64,000 bases of DNA from Patiria miniata (Eukaryota > Echinodermata > Asteroidea > Valvatida > Asterinidae). Within the stretch, counting starts at the first letter, position 1. The number at the start of each line of letters is the position of its first letter. The position numbers and the translations under genes are program-made. This document shows positions 44,601 through 54,836 of the stretch, piece after piece. Where the stretch lies: contig NW_024037059.1 in NCBI RefSeq assembly GCF_015706575.1, positions 11,321,730 through 11,385,729 of the forward strand. Reading direction: 5' to 3'. The notes below the pieces were generated by a model that worked only from the letters and a program-made list of their open reading frames with translations, had not been told where the DNA came from and did no database searches.

Positions 44601-47600
44601 AGGAGCCACAAGTCATTCAGTGGATAGCCACCACAGATCTGAAGTTAAAGGAAAAAAGGCTAACCAGAATAAGAAATCTGGGCAATTACCATCACAATGC
44701 TGAAGTACTCCTTATGAATAAAGGTACAATCATACCAGTTTACAGGCCTAACTTTGAAGCAGACTACAGACACTACTTGCCCTGCAGTGATTGCAAAGGT
44801 TACTTTGCCAAAGGGGACCTCTGGAAACATGGCTGTAAGGTAAGGGAAGATCAGGAGAATGATGAGAATGAGGATCAACCGCCAAGAAAGAAGAAGAGGC
44901 GAGATTTTGTCAGATTAGGCAGATGTATGCTCCCTACGTCTGATAGGAGTGAAAAGGTGCAGAAAATGTATGCAGGCCTCAGGGAAGATGAAGAAGGGGT
45001 TTCCTGTTGCAAAAAGGGAGACCCACTCGTAAGAAAGTTGGCCGAAAAACTTACCTTCAAGTTGGGTCATGATGAAGAACAATTTTCCAATGTTAGGGGG
45101 AAACTTCGTGAAGTTGGTAGAATGGTTCTGACGTACAGAGAAAAAACACATGAAAAGAATGCATCACTGAAAGATCTTATCCACCCTCGGAAGTTTCATG
45201 ATGTAATATCTGCAACAAGAAAAACGGCAGGATTTGATGAGAACAGTCATCTCTTCCGCACCCCAAGCCTGGCCCTAAAAATTGGGCACACACTGAAAAA
45301 AGCTGCTGGAATTCTCCTGGGAGAAGCCATCAGCAATGAGGATGAGGCCCTTGAAAAAAGAGCTGCAGCATTTATTAAGCTGTGTGACCTTAACTGGGAA
45401 GACATGGTTTCAACTCATGCACTAAGGACATTGACTGAAAACAAGAGAAACAATCCAAAATATCTGTGACACGTGATGTTGTCAAGCTTACATCATACCT
45501 GAAAGGACAGGTAGAACAGGAGAAGAAAAAGCTGTGCAACCCGGTAGATGTAGCACATGTAAAAGATGTCTACAGACAGTTGGCTGAAGTGACTTTGACT
45601 TCAGTTTTTGTGTTCAACAGGAAGAGATCTGGTGAGGTGTCCAAAATGAAGTTGTCCGACTTTGATAAGTGTAAGAAAGGTGAAGAAGGCATCATGATGG
45701 AAGGCTTGTCAGGGTGGGAGAAGGAGTTGTGCAAAATTGTCTGGCGCATGGAGATCGTCGGGAAGAGAGGAAGGACTGTACCAGTACTCCTGACAGAGGA
45801 CTTGAAACAAAGTATGGACCTTCTCAAGTGCAAAAGAGAACAGGCTGGTGTAATGAATGGAAATAAATTCATGTTTCCAGTCCAGAGTTCCCTAGGCCAT
45901 ATCAAAGGTTCTAATGTTCTTCGTAAACATGTGGAGCTAGCAAGCCTGAGTACCTTAGGTCAACTCGTTTACGTAAGCACATCTGCACTGTTGCACAAGT
46001 AATGAACTTGAAGGATCATGAGCAGGACATACTGGCTAATTTCATGGGTCATGATATCAGGGTTCATAGGGAGTTTTATCGCCTCCCGGAGCAAACACTA
46101 CAGGTCGCAAAGGTTTTGAAGGTGCTACTTCAGATGGAAAAGGGAAACCTGTCGAGCCTGGCTGGAAGCAGTCTTGATGAGATCCGTGTAGAGGAAGAAG
46201 AAGGTATTTGTTTTCTTCAGTCTATCAAGCCTTTTAGAACATGTTTGGGTAAATTAACTCTGAAATGGTCTCCTCTGTAATCTTTTTTTCCTCTGAAGTT
46301 AGAACATGTTTTTTTCCATTACCATGTATAGTAGTCTAATGTTTTATGCCTGCTGGAAATGAAGCTTTGTACATTATCTACAGGATGTCAATTGTCAGGT
46401 ACTATTTGTTGAGAAATGCATGATCCTTATTTGCTTTTCAGAAGCTCCAATGGATGAACCACTACATGAGGATGTCGATCATGAGGATGAGGTGCATGTG
46501 GGGTCAAAGAAGAAGGGCAGCAGTGGCCAGAAGAAGAATTCACACCACCAGGGAGAAGTACCAACCGGAGGTAAGTTTAAAATGTATCACTTGGAGACAC
46601 CAGCTTGGTAACAATCTTGCCAGTTTTACTACACAAAGTGATCTCCATCTTGACCCTTGTCTTGACCTATGGGTTAATAAAAATGTGTGGCACTGAAAAA
46701 CACACAAAAAATGACATTCACATAAAGTCTTGATGCTTTTCACACAATGTGCATGTTATTTCCGTGTGTTTTTCAGTACTAGGAATTAACACATAGGTCA
46801 AAGACAAGGGTCATCACCTTGCATAGTAAAAACCATTGTTGGCTATGGTATGGCAGTAGTCAAAGCCTGGATAATGGTTTTTACTTGTGTAGTGGAGCTG
46901 CTAATTAATGGTCTTTTTTTGCCAAATCGTGCATTTTGTGGTGAAAGCATGACATTAGGCACGAGGGCTTAGTCTTGTCCAGAAATTACAGGATCTTGCC
47001 TATTCCAGGGGTGTTTGCCTGATTTTGAAAAAAAGAGGGCGGACGAAGTTCAACTCAGAAAACCTCGAACCATTTTTCAGTTAACTGCCTGCTGCAACGT
47101 TTCTGATTTTCAACCCTACAATAATAGTTGGCTTTATTCCTACAAAGGGGTAAATAAAAATGACCTTAGTCTGAAAATTGCCTTTTCAAAGTGTATACAA
47201 CATGTACAGGTTTTTTTTTCAATGTACATGCAGTTTGTGCCTTAATGAAATTGAATGACCAATAAACTGCCCCTTTAGAAATAAATGCCACAGCCACAAA
47301 ATGGTGGAAAAAGCAGTGCCATTAAAAGGTGAACAAGTTTTACTTTATTTCTAAGTTTATTGTTATTTAGAATAGGAAAAAATATTTTTAAAGACAGTTT
47401 TGAGTTGGCATTTTGTCCGTCCTTTTTTTTTTTTAATCATGTCCCACCCCAAATAATTGGCAAGATCCAATACGGGTCCAAATCTGAATGTTCTCTCGCC
47501 TATTCTGAGCCCGCACGCCACACATCATGCTTTTAGTTAACACAATATGCACAAGTTTTCACTCTGCAGCTCCACTATTAAGATAATTATTGCTAATTGG

Positions 47601-47848
47601 ACAATCCATTGCATTCCATGTATTTGGCTTCCAGTGTTTTTCAGCTTGCTAAAAATTAAAGCAGTTCAAGCATCAGGTGAAAATGTTTCCATGCATCTCC
47701 TTATATGTAGGTGGGAAGGCCTCAAAGAAAGCTAGTAGTACGAGCAGTAAACACAACGCACACAACGAGGAGGGGAAAAGGAGAACCAGGTAGATAACCA
47801 AAACACCATGGAGCAATGACGAGAAGATGGCTGTAGTCAAGAATTTTG
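41644..47848 (+). CDS. SET half-domain / repeat / zinc-binding / tyrosine-recombinase fusion gene, multi-exon
   Basis: An acceptor (CTTTATAG at 41636-41643) opens a large exon. It begins with the C-terminal half of a KMT5A-like SET domain (SSLARLVNDALQRH, HLCLFALRDIKQGEELRYDY). About 700 residues of VSEVAASCDQP-type repeats (41960-44110) follow, then an acidic Ser-rich stretch, a zinc-binding YCPFCHTYQMKLPRHLREVK (about 44540), a second LPCSDCKGYFAKGDLWKHGC (about 44790), a basic patch (PPRKKKRRDFVRLGRCMLP) and a helical region. Two frameshifts (near 45465 and 45950) lead to tyrosine-recombinase motifs: FVFNRKRSGEVSKMKLSDF (box I Arg), STRLRKHICTVAQ (box II) and FMGHDIRVHREFYRLPE (His and nucleophile Tyr). 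The exon ends at 46203, continues in phase in 46442-46570 and from 47711, with a TAG at 47791 just before TPWSNDEKMAVVKNF (Myb-like), where LINE sequence starts. Recombinase type resembles Crypton elements. Possibly a domesticated gene with errors, or a pseudogene. Confidence 0.65.
41960..44110 (+). repeat. coding minisatellite (33/36-bp units) with 192-bp and 684-bp higher-order repeats
   Basis: Basic units code for (V)SEVAASCDQP or SEVAASCEP, i.e. 36 or 33 bases. They are grouped in a 192-bp higher-order repeat; the marker GTCAAAGAAG starts at 42371, 42563, 42755, 42884 and 43076, where one interval is 129. A 684-bp block beginning at the ATCAAAAGG marker (43101) is repeated in frame at 43785. 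All unit lengths are multiples of three, so the main frame stays open. The other forward frame and a reverse frame are also open for hundreds of codons as a side effect. Confidence 0.95.
46651..46813. repeat. small foldback element inside the intron of the SET/recombinase gene
   Basis: The left arm TGACCCTTGTCTTGACCTAT (46651) and CTGAAAAACACAC (46693) faces the right arm GTGTGTTTTTCAGTAC (46762) and ATAGGTCAAAGACAAGGGTCA (ending at 46813), its reverse complement with small indels. Total about 163 bases, no ORF. This is the form of a MITE inserted in intron DNA. Confidence 0.75.
46814..47710. other. intron sequence, nothing recognised
   Basis: AT-rich; no exon or repeat that I could support between the foldback element and the acceptor at 47710. 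Confidence 0.45.
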
Positions 47849-48372
47849 TAACATTTTGTGTAACAGCAAGCAGTATGTGTCATTTCACTCTATAACTTCA
47901 ACCAGCCGATTCATTACGTGCGGGGTACCTCAGGGTTCCGTATTGGGTCCTTTACTATTTCTTCTTTATATTAATGATATATGTAATACTTCAGACACTG
48001 TAACATTTTGTTTATTTGCAGATGATACAAGTTTGTTGTATACTTACGATAATGTAGATGAAGCAATTAGTAACCTAAATGTGGAACTTAAAAAAATCAG
48101 TTCATGGCTTCTTGCAAATAAATTATGTATTAATGTCGTCAAGTCAGATTATATGATTTTTTGTGCCAATCAGTTTAAGTACACACAATCTGTTCCTCTG
48201 ATTCTGAATAACTCAAGGCTTAATCAGGTTAAAATAACTAAATTCCTGGGTGTAACTATTGATGAAAATCTCACTTGGAAAAATCATATTGATGAAGTAG
48301 CAACAAAAATTTCAAAGAACATTGGAATAATGAACCGTTTGAAATATTACCTTCCGAGTGTTTTCTATATCC
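47849..48372 (+). mobile_element. LINE reverse-transcriptase fragment, truncated at both ends
   Basis: Open from about 47856 through TCGVPQGSVLGPLLFLLYIN and FCLFADDTSLLY (the FADD catalytic box at about 48015), SSWLLANKLCINVVKSDYM, KFLGVTIDENLTWKNHI and MNRLKYYLPSVFYIQ. This is the palm and thumb of a CR1/Jockey-type RT, uninterrupted over about 170 residues. It starts abruptly inside what looks like a Myb-like coding segment and ends directly at the acceptor of the next exon. No 5' or 3' terminus is present. Confidence 0.85.
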
Positions 48373-48374
48373 AG

Positions 48375-48592
48375 GTGGACATCGGGAATAGCATTGTGCT
48401 GAAAAAGGTGCTCTCCTGGCTACTACCCAGGCTGGCAACAGGGCCAAATAGATGGCAAAGAATCTGTACGCCACCTTGTTTACTGGAAGAAGTTCTGGGG
48501 CGTAGCCTGACTGGCAAAAAGTCCAATGCCCATTTGGCATCTTATATGGATAAGGAGGCACTGGATCCTGCAAGAGTTTGCACAATCAAACT
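48375..48592 (+). pseudogene. BEN-domain exon, one frameshift
   Basis: The exon is bounded by TATATCCAG and CTG|GTAGGT. It starts VDIGNSIVL, continues in a second frame as GALLATTQAGNRAK and MAKNLYATLFTG and returns as LGRSLTGKKSNAHLASYMDK and EALDPARVCTIK. The ordered motifs (GNxVxL, LxxxLF, SLTGKKSN, ALDPxRVxxI) are those of the BEN domain. At least one indel pair and a TAG at 48452 break it. It is better preserved than the copies at 26.5 and 27.2 kb. Confidence 0.7.
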
Positions 48593-49110
48593 GGTAGGTA
48601 TTGTTGCTTTCCTTTGGAGATCTCGCTTGACAATATATGAAATACATAGATTAAATACCGGTACATGTATACATTTATGTACATGTATACTTATGGCTCT
48701 AAAAAGCTCTGAATATGGATGAACAAAATTGTTGACAGACAAGAGTAATTTCATAAGCAGTCACTACGGTATATATTATGTTTTTATCTTATTTACATAG
48801 GTAGAGATGGAGCCCAAGAAAAAAAATGCAACCAGAGAAAGGATCCCTCCCGTTTACATGTAAGACCACAATTACGCACACGAAAGAGGTGCAGTTCAGT
48901 TTATGCTGTCTTTTGCAGAAATATCTGACTGAAAAAAAGTAAGTTCAATCCAATGCTGTGGCCAATTCCCTAGAGGCAATTTTGCTGGTAGTCTTATATG
49001 TTGCTAAAACAATAGAAATTTTCCAGTTTGGTTAGGGACACTGACTTTATTTTTAAAAAAACTGTCAGGCAAAGTCCAAGAAAAAGGGAAGTCAAAATCA
49101 CCTTGTAACA
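48593..49110. other. intron-like DNA with one short exon candidate
   Basis: 48801-48860 follows TTTACATAG and reads VEMEPKKKNATRERIPPVYM before a GTAAGA-like context (ATG|TAAGAC). Otherwise AT-rich, with tandem TACATGTA motifs at 48659-48685. Confidence 0.35.
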
Positions 49111-50435
49111 TAGGCCTCCCTGTTTTTGAAGCAAACAACTTGTCTAAAGTGTGAGGGAGGAGAAGCTGCATCACTGCTGTCTGATGGTAGAAAGGAAGAG
49201 TGGAAAGAAGAGGGAATAAAGTGCAGGTTGTATCGTCTGCAGTACATGAGAATGAACAGTAAAGGTAGACCTGTTGTTTACCTCAGAATCGTCATCGATA
49301 TAACGTGGCAACTCGAGGAATCAGGAGTTCCTGCAGCAGCAAACAATGTTTGTCAATGTGCTTTGCAAGCATGATGTTGTACAGCTTCAGAAGCTCATGA
49401 AAGAAAGTGACATCAACACTCGAGGTAGGTGGGTGAAACTTGGGATGCATATTTATATTTTGCATGTGTGTAAATTTACAAAGTCAACTGGCTATGTTAA
49501 AATGCCATTTCTAATGTGCATGCAATTAATCGAGCATTTCACACAGGCCTCAGACCATCAATAATAGGCATTGCATTGTTTTACATTGATATCCAATGTT
49601 TCCCTCTAATTTTCCATAGAAAATGCAGTGGATAAGGAAAGCTTCTGCCTTCTTGACACGTGTGCTGAATCACTGAAAGAGTTGATTCCCCAGGTTGGGC
49701 CGAGAATGAGATTTTTAGGGGAGTTAAAGGCTTCAAAAAAAGCCCCCGAGGTACGTACATGTACAGTCTGCATAGTTTATTAACAGTAAAGTGCCGTTTA
49801 ATTTTTTATGACCTGCTTCCGAAATGGGATACGTGTGTGACAAGTGTGGAAACCTGATTGCAGGCAATCAAGACAATTTAGTGTGGCATTTGCGAAATAT
49901 ACATGCACATGGAATTGTCAATGGAGGACTGTTCACCACACAGAATACTTGCAGTCAAGATGGATGCTTTCGATCATTCCCCCATGTGCGAATCTTGAAA
50001 GAAATCATTCCCCCCATCAGGAATACCCCGGCCACAATTTGCCTCCTGCACATTGAAAATGGTAATAGCAGGGACGATGACTAAGAAGATCAACTTTAAG
50101 TACTTGAAGGAGGGATTGAGTTGTGAGACACTTTTGATGAGACAGAACTTGAATCTGTCCTTATGTGCTGTCCTTTGTTTCACAACTTCTAGATTCAAGT
50201 AGTGTTGTTCAATCAATGGTTGACACAGTTGTCAACCACACAAGTGATGTCATCAGAGACATACATGTAGTTTCTTTCCTTGGTTATAAAACTAGGAAGT
50301 TTGCAGAGGCCAGGGGAAATGAAGACAGCGAAGAGTTGGAGGAGCTTCTCAGCAACTTTCAAGTTTGCAGTGATCCCTTCAAGAACCTGACAAATGATTG
50401 TCTGCAGAAGAAGCACGGATCGTGCACAAGGTGAA
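49111..50435 (+). CDS. exons of an uncharacterised C2H2/SAM-like gene family
   Basis: Three exon-like blocks. 49619-49750 (CCATAG...GAG|GTACGT) reads LDTCAESLKELIPQVGPRMR and FLGELKAS, the last helix of a SAM-like domain. 49824-50080 reads YVCDKCGNLIAGNQDNLVWH and CSQDGCFRSFPHVRILKEII, a degenerate C2H2 pair. 50191-50430 (TTCTAG|ATTC...AGG|TGAA) reads VVQSMVDTVVNHTSDVIRDI and CSDPFKNLTNDCLQKKHG. This order (SAM-like helix, C2H2 pair, then the VxxIxxxxxxI helix and DPFxxLxTxxxxxK motif) is one I recognise from numerous uncharacterised animal proteins with no assigned function. An upstream open block at 49126-49300 (CRLYRLQYMRMNSKGRPVVY) may belong to it. Exon joins were not all phase-checked, so the gene may or may not be intact. 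Confidence 0.45.
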
Positions 50436-50785
50436 TGGTGAAGAGATTAGGTGTACCCATCTATAGAATTTGTAAGTATGGATGTGTTTCCTACCCGCCC
50501 ACCCCAAGTAAGGGACGCGCCCTTTTTGTGAGCATAGGTTTCTACGCTCAATCGTTTTACGCCCATACCTAAGACTTGTAGAAGCCAGAGCTTGAAGATA
50601 ACAAAGCAATGCAAATAGAATACAATATAATAGTCTAAACCATAAACCCAAATTTTTTTCATTTTTTTTTTGCACAGGTGTATTTTATTATCGGTATATT
50701 TGTTTTAGGGTGTCAGATAGAGCAGGGGGAGGGTGGTTTGCATTATTTTTAATGCATTTCTATAAAACTGATTTTTGTACATTTT

Positions 50786-50891
50786 GTGCATTAATTTTGC
50801 AGGAAGAAAACGACCGCTGGATATCTGTTCGCTGATACAGTCAATTGGCAGAAGGAAAAAGGCTCTAAAGATCTCAAGGCTTTCAGCTCGG
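50786..50891 (+). CDS. candidate small exon
   Basis: Bounded by TTTTGCAG and TCG|GTAAAT and open throughout: KKTTAGYLFADTVNWQKEKG then SKDLKAFSS. It lies 350 bases after the preceding C2H2/SAM-like exons and could be their next exon. No motif recognised. Confidence 0.35.
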
Positions 50892-51419
50892 TAAATACAC
50901 AGACAACTTTCAAAGAACAAGTTGGCACATTTCCATCTGTTTTAAATTTATTGCAATGTTCTTCACTGAGCTATTATTCAATGCATGTTCATCATGCTCT
51001 CGCCACTTCAAGGCCTGTTTGACCTTCCTCCAAAGTATTATGATTATATTTTTATCTAGGGATAAAAATAATACTTCTACTTTGAAATATGCAAGGCTCC
51101 CTATGTCCAACCAAATAACATTCTTAACTTGAAATAGCCCATGCATATGAAGTCTTTGTCTTTCAAATATCATTTGACAATATTCTTTCAAAGGAATGTG
51201 TGGTCTGTTTACATGTACATGGAAAAAATGAGAATATCAAGTTGTCAAAAAGCAGTTTGTATTTCTTAACAGTTTTTAAAATTAATTTGGATATTTTATT
51301 CCTTACAAGGTCAAACCATGACAGTAACTGTTGGCTGGAAGCATTGGGATGCCAGAAAAGGGCAGAACAAAATCCATGCATTTAACGGCAATTTCCATGG
51401 AAAGAGACCTAAAATACCA
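50892..51419. other. non-coding, nothing recognised
   Basis: AT-rich; no exon or repeat I can support. Confidence 0.4.
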
Positions 51420-51423
51420 AGAC

Positions 51424-51512
51424 CGCGTTTACACTGGATCCCGCAAGGGGGATTCGAGGGGGACCCGAACCGGCAAGGAGGATCGAAGTCTGCTTAACCG
51501 CAAGTGTAAACC
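51424..51512. repeat. short inverted repeat around GTTTACACT ... AGTGTAAAC
   Basis: GCGTTTACACTGGATC (51425) faces GCAAGTGTAAAC (about 51501-51512) across about 65 GC-rich bases that include repeated CAAGG(A/G)GGAT words. It resembles the core of palindromic MITEs with GTTTACACT ends. It lies immediately before the Myb-like segment. Confidence 0.45.
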
Positions 51513-51534
51513 GGAGGTGGGTCGACCCCTTTGC

Positions 51535-51725
51535 TGGATCGGATCTACATTTCTGACATTTGGGCAACAGAGGAAATTAAAACAAAATTGGACGGAACTG
51601 TTAGAAACAATGCAGTTTTCAACTTGATTTATGCAAATATGGGGAAGAAAGGATATGAGAGAACTCCAAAAGAAATAAAAAACAACATGAAAAACGTAAA
51701 GCGTAGCTACAAAAAAAAATCACAG
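51535..51725 (+). pseudogene. Myb/SANT-like (trihelix) DNA-binding domain, copy 1
   Basis: IYISDIWATEEIKTKLDGTV then YANMGKKGYERTPKEIKNNM and KNVKRSYKKK. The spacing of W, LxGTxRN, GYxRTxxxxxxK(I/M)K and L/VxxxYKK is that of the Myb_DNA-bind_4-like domain found in PIF/Harbinger accessory proteins and host trihelix factors. An upstream start with the first Trp of the domain is not visible in frame. Confidence 0.55.
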
Positions 51726-52062
51726 ACCACAACTGGAGAAGCGGTGTGCAACAGAAGGAAATCTAATTCCAAGACAAACTGGATGATATCTTGGGCGATC
51801 GACCTTCGGCACAACCAATCGCCACCTTTAGGGGCTTTCACACTAGACAAATTCCCCGGCAAGACTGTGTTTGGCTTCCTACTCGTGTACATGTTTTTAT
51901 AATGTCCCAGGTGGTCAGGTACCAGTCTTCTATTTTCTCATCCGCATGATGCGTGGCCCGGTCCCCCCATACCACATGTACCAGCCCAGCGCGCGCATGC
52001 CCACGCGTCGTGTAATTCAGTTCCAAGCTTCCTTCGATAATACATTTTTAACATTTCGAACA

Positions 52063-52286
52063 ATGGGTACAACTAAAAGTGATGGTAAGCCTAAAAGTGA
52101 AAGACGAGATTTCAAAACTGGTCGCAGTTTGGGGAGACAGCGAGATACAAAAACAACTTGATGGAACAACGAGAAACGGAAAAGTGTTCACGAAATTGTC
52201 AGACTGCTTACGTGGTGCCGGTTATAAACGGACCCCTGCCCAATGCAGAAAGAAACTGAAGGCCTTGAAAAAAGAGTACAAGAAGG
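52063..52286 (+). CDS. Myb/SANT-like (trihelix) DNA-binding domain, copy 2, first exon of a gene
   Basis: Starts at ATG 52063 (MGTTKSDG) or, in the open frame, at ATG 52082. It encodes DEISKLVAVWGDSEIQKQLD, GTTRNGKVFTKLSDCLRGAG and YKRTPAQCRKKLKALKKEYK, ending at AAG|GTAATG. The domain matches copy 1 (about 400 bases upstream) in every landmark and is better preserved. The 120 bases before it are CpG-rich (GCGCGCGCATGCCCACGCGTCG), consistent with a promoter. Downstream 52320-52490 is open and acidic (EQEEDEDVHVAGSHLGHDDI), a possible second exon. The start shows a frame disagreement between the two ATGs. Confidence 0.55.
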
Positions 52287-52499
52287 TAATGCCATTGAGC
52301 CGGCAATCTTGTTCGATACGGCAGCTGCATTGACACCGGCCCAACAACATGAACAAGAAGAAGATGAAGACGTACATGTAGCAGGTTCTCATCTTGGCCA
52401 TGATGATATACCACTACCTGATGATGATGATGACGAAGACATGCCAAGTGAAGGTGTTGGTGATGATGTGGATAATGACGACGACCGATAATGCTGCTG

Positions 52500-53025
52500 T
52501 CAATCTTTCGACAAGTTCCACAGCAAGTGATACTGATACAGCTACTTCCAGCCATACGACAAGTGACAAGGTATAGTATAACTGATGCAGGTTGTTTGTA
52601 TCCAAGTAATCGGAAAGAATGTTGCAACCTGACGCCACTTTTTCATCTCAATGAAGGTCATTCACTGCATAAATGTGACCTGTTCCCACGAAACCTGGAC
52701 AAAGTTGCACCGATTCATTTGGAGTAAACAGCGCTCAAGGTCATTTCAGGGTGAAATCGTCCATTAATTTGGGGGGGGGGGGGGGGAGGACCATCTTATT
52801 TACACATTCATCTGTCATTTTACTCTAAAACAAGTCAGGTGTGTTTACAAACACAAATGCCCCGCAACCGCGACTGTTTCCATGACATAACACCACTCTT
52901 TTAACATCAACTTACATGTACCTTGGTCACATGGAACGTTCATTGACAGCATAAGTGTCTTCTGTAGGTTTGATATGAATTAATCCCTAATCCCTATGAT
53001 CTCAGAATAAATAAAAGATTTCTAT
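52500..53025. other. non-coding with 16-G run at 52771-52786
   Basis: No exon support. Contains the longest homopolymer G run of the window. Confidence 0.5.
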
Positions 53026-53690
53026 TGTTTTAGCCACTGTGACCTTGACCCTTGACCTTTCGACCCCCAATGCGATAGGCCTATTTGGATTACCATTAGA
53101 ACGATCCACAAACCAAATTTGAAGTTCATATGTAAAGTATTTCTCAAGTTATCGCGCTGACAAAATTTCTTTTGTTTTAGCCACTGTGACCTTAACCCTT
53201 GACCCCAAATGCAATAGGCTTCTTAGGATTGCCAAGGAGAATCCACAAACCAAATTTGAAGTTCATATGTAAAGTATATCTCAAGTTATCACGCTGACAA
53301 AATTTCTTTTGTTTTAGCCACTGTGACCTTGACCCTTGACCTTTTGGCCCCAAATGCAAAAGGCTTCTTAGGATTGCCAAGGACAATCCACAAACCAAAT
53401 TTGAAGTTCATATGTAAAGTATTTCTCAAGTTATCGCGCTGACAAAATTTCTTTTGTTTTAGCCACTGTGACCTTGACCCTTGACCTTTTGGCTCCAAAT
53501 GCAAAAGGCTTCTTAGGATTGCCAAGGACAATCCACAAACCAAATTTGAAGTTCATATGTTAAGTATTTCTCAAGTTATCGCGCTGACAAGATTTGTCCG
53601 GACACACATACACACACACCCACCCACCCACCCACGGAAGGACAAGGCGGAAACAGTATGCCCCTTCGGCTTCGCCGCGGGGCATAAAAA
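53026..53690. repeat. ~145-bp interspersed repeat, four tandem units, ending in a hairpin
   Basis: Units start with GTTTTAGCCACTGTGACC at 53026, 53175, 53311 and 53456. Each contains TGACCTTGACC(C)TTGACC, then CCCCAAATGCAA and CCACAAACCAAATTTGAAGT, and ends CTCAAGTTATCGCGCTGACA. The array finishes with a CACACACCCACCCACCCAC stretch and the stem ATGCCCC/GGGGCAT around CTTCGGCTTCGCCG (53658-53687). I recognise this as a dispersed family in marine invertebrates (units with TGACCTTTGACCT cores and a GCCCC...GGGGC hairpin end). The minus-strand ORFs with repeated GLWILLGNPKK are an artefact. Confidence 0.85.
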
Positions 53691-54287
53691 TAATTAAATC
53701 CGAAAAAATGTCTTTTTCCCCATTTTCGGAGCTATGTTGGTGAACAAAAGACGCGTCGACTGAAACAAAAGCCCGAAAATTACCGCAAAGTTCCCGAAAA
53801 TAAATCGCTTTCATTCAAAGCTTATAGCTCCCCCCTCCTGAAAATTTGGTATCACCGTAAAGCTCGCGACTTGTAGATTTTATTTTCATTGATAAATTTT
53901 AAAATGATGGCATAATAAGCCAATAGGAGCGCATTTTACTGAGCTAAAACATGTAAACAACAATTTCCTTGTTGCTGTGGTCATTTCTTATGGGAGATAT
54001 GATTCGCCAATTGGCATCACGTGATGTACTGCATCGTGAAATTCCCTAACGCGCGTGTACATTATGAGTACGAATTGTGCGCCACAACTGAGAACCAGAC
54101 TACCCTCGTTTGCATACCATGCTGCTTTGGATATGCTGCACATGCAACGTCAACGTGGCAGTGAGAGTTAGAGATATTTTTCGTGTTTCGTGTTTGACAT
54201 AGATTTTCACGCCTTTTGGATTGAGTTATTATCCTAATTTTTCACAGTATTACTTATTAAATGCATTTGTGATATTTTAAGACAACA
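53691..54287. other. upstream region of transposase unit 1
   Basis: AT-balanced DNA with CATCACGTGATG at about 54017 and TAACGCGCGTGTACATTATG at about 54048. It may contain the promoter of the gene that starts at 54288; no TATA box can be assigned firmly. Confidence 0.4.
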
Positions 54288-54836
54288 ATGTCACGAAAGG
54301 AGCCCGATTCGGCGGGGTACAAGGGAGCGGTGTCGTCGGGGGTCAGGTCGGTGAAGACCGCGTTAAACAAAGCGCTCGTCCTTGGCTTGTCGGGAAGGGA
54401 CAGCGCGAATTTGTCAGATCTTCTGACCGAATATTTCGTGGATACTATTTCTTCAGATGAAGATGATGAGGAGGAGAATGATGATCTGTACTCGGATTTG
54501 TCTGAACCAGAACCCATGGACATTGATGATCGGCCTACATTGGAATCTGAAGTTGAAGAAGAGAAAGTTGACGCCGGCGACGGGGGACATGGGGGAGTTG
54601 AGCCCGCGGAGGAGGAGGCAGACGTAGACCATCATGACCATGATGATGGTGCTGTTGGCCTTGTACCTGATCTTGCCCAGCAAATCATTGATATTGAAGG
54701 CACTGATGACTGGACCTCTCCAGACAACGACGAAGAGTTCGCCAAAATTAATAACTTTAGCAAGTTAGTGTACATGCCCAAGAAACACAGACAAGAACAA
54801 CCCTTGCACCAATCAGTTTGAGTCAGCCTACATCAG

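Noticed and set aside
53192..53814. minus-strand ORFs with GLWILLGNPKK repeats
   Set aside because: Produced by the 145-bp non-coding interspersed repeat; not conserved as protein.
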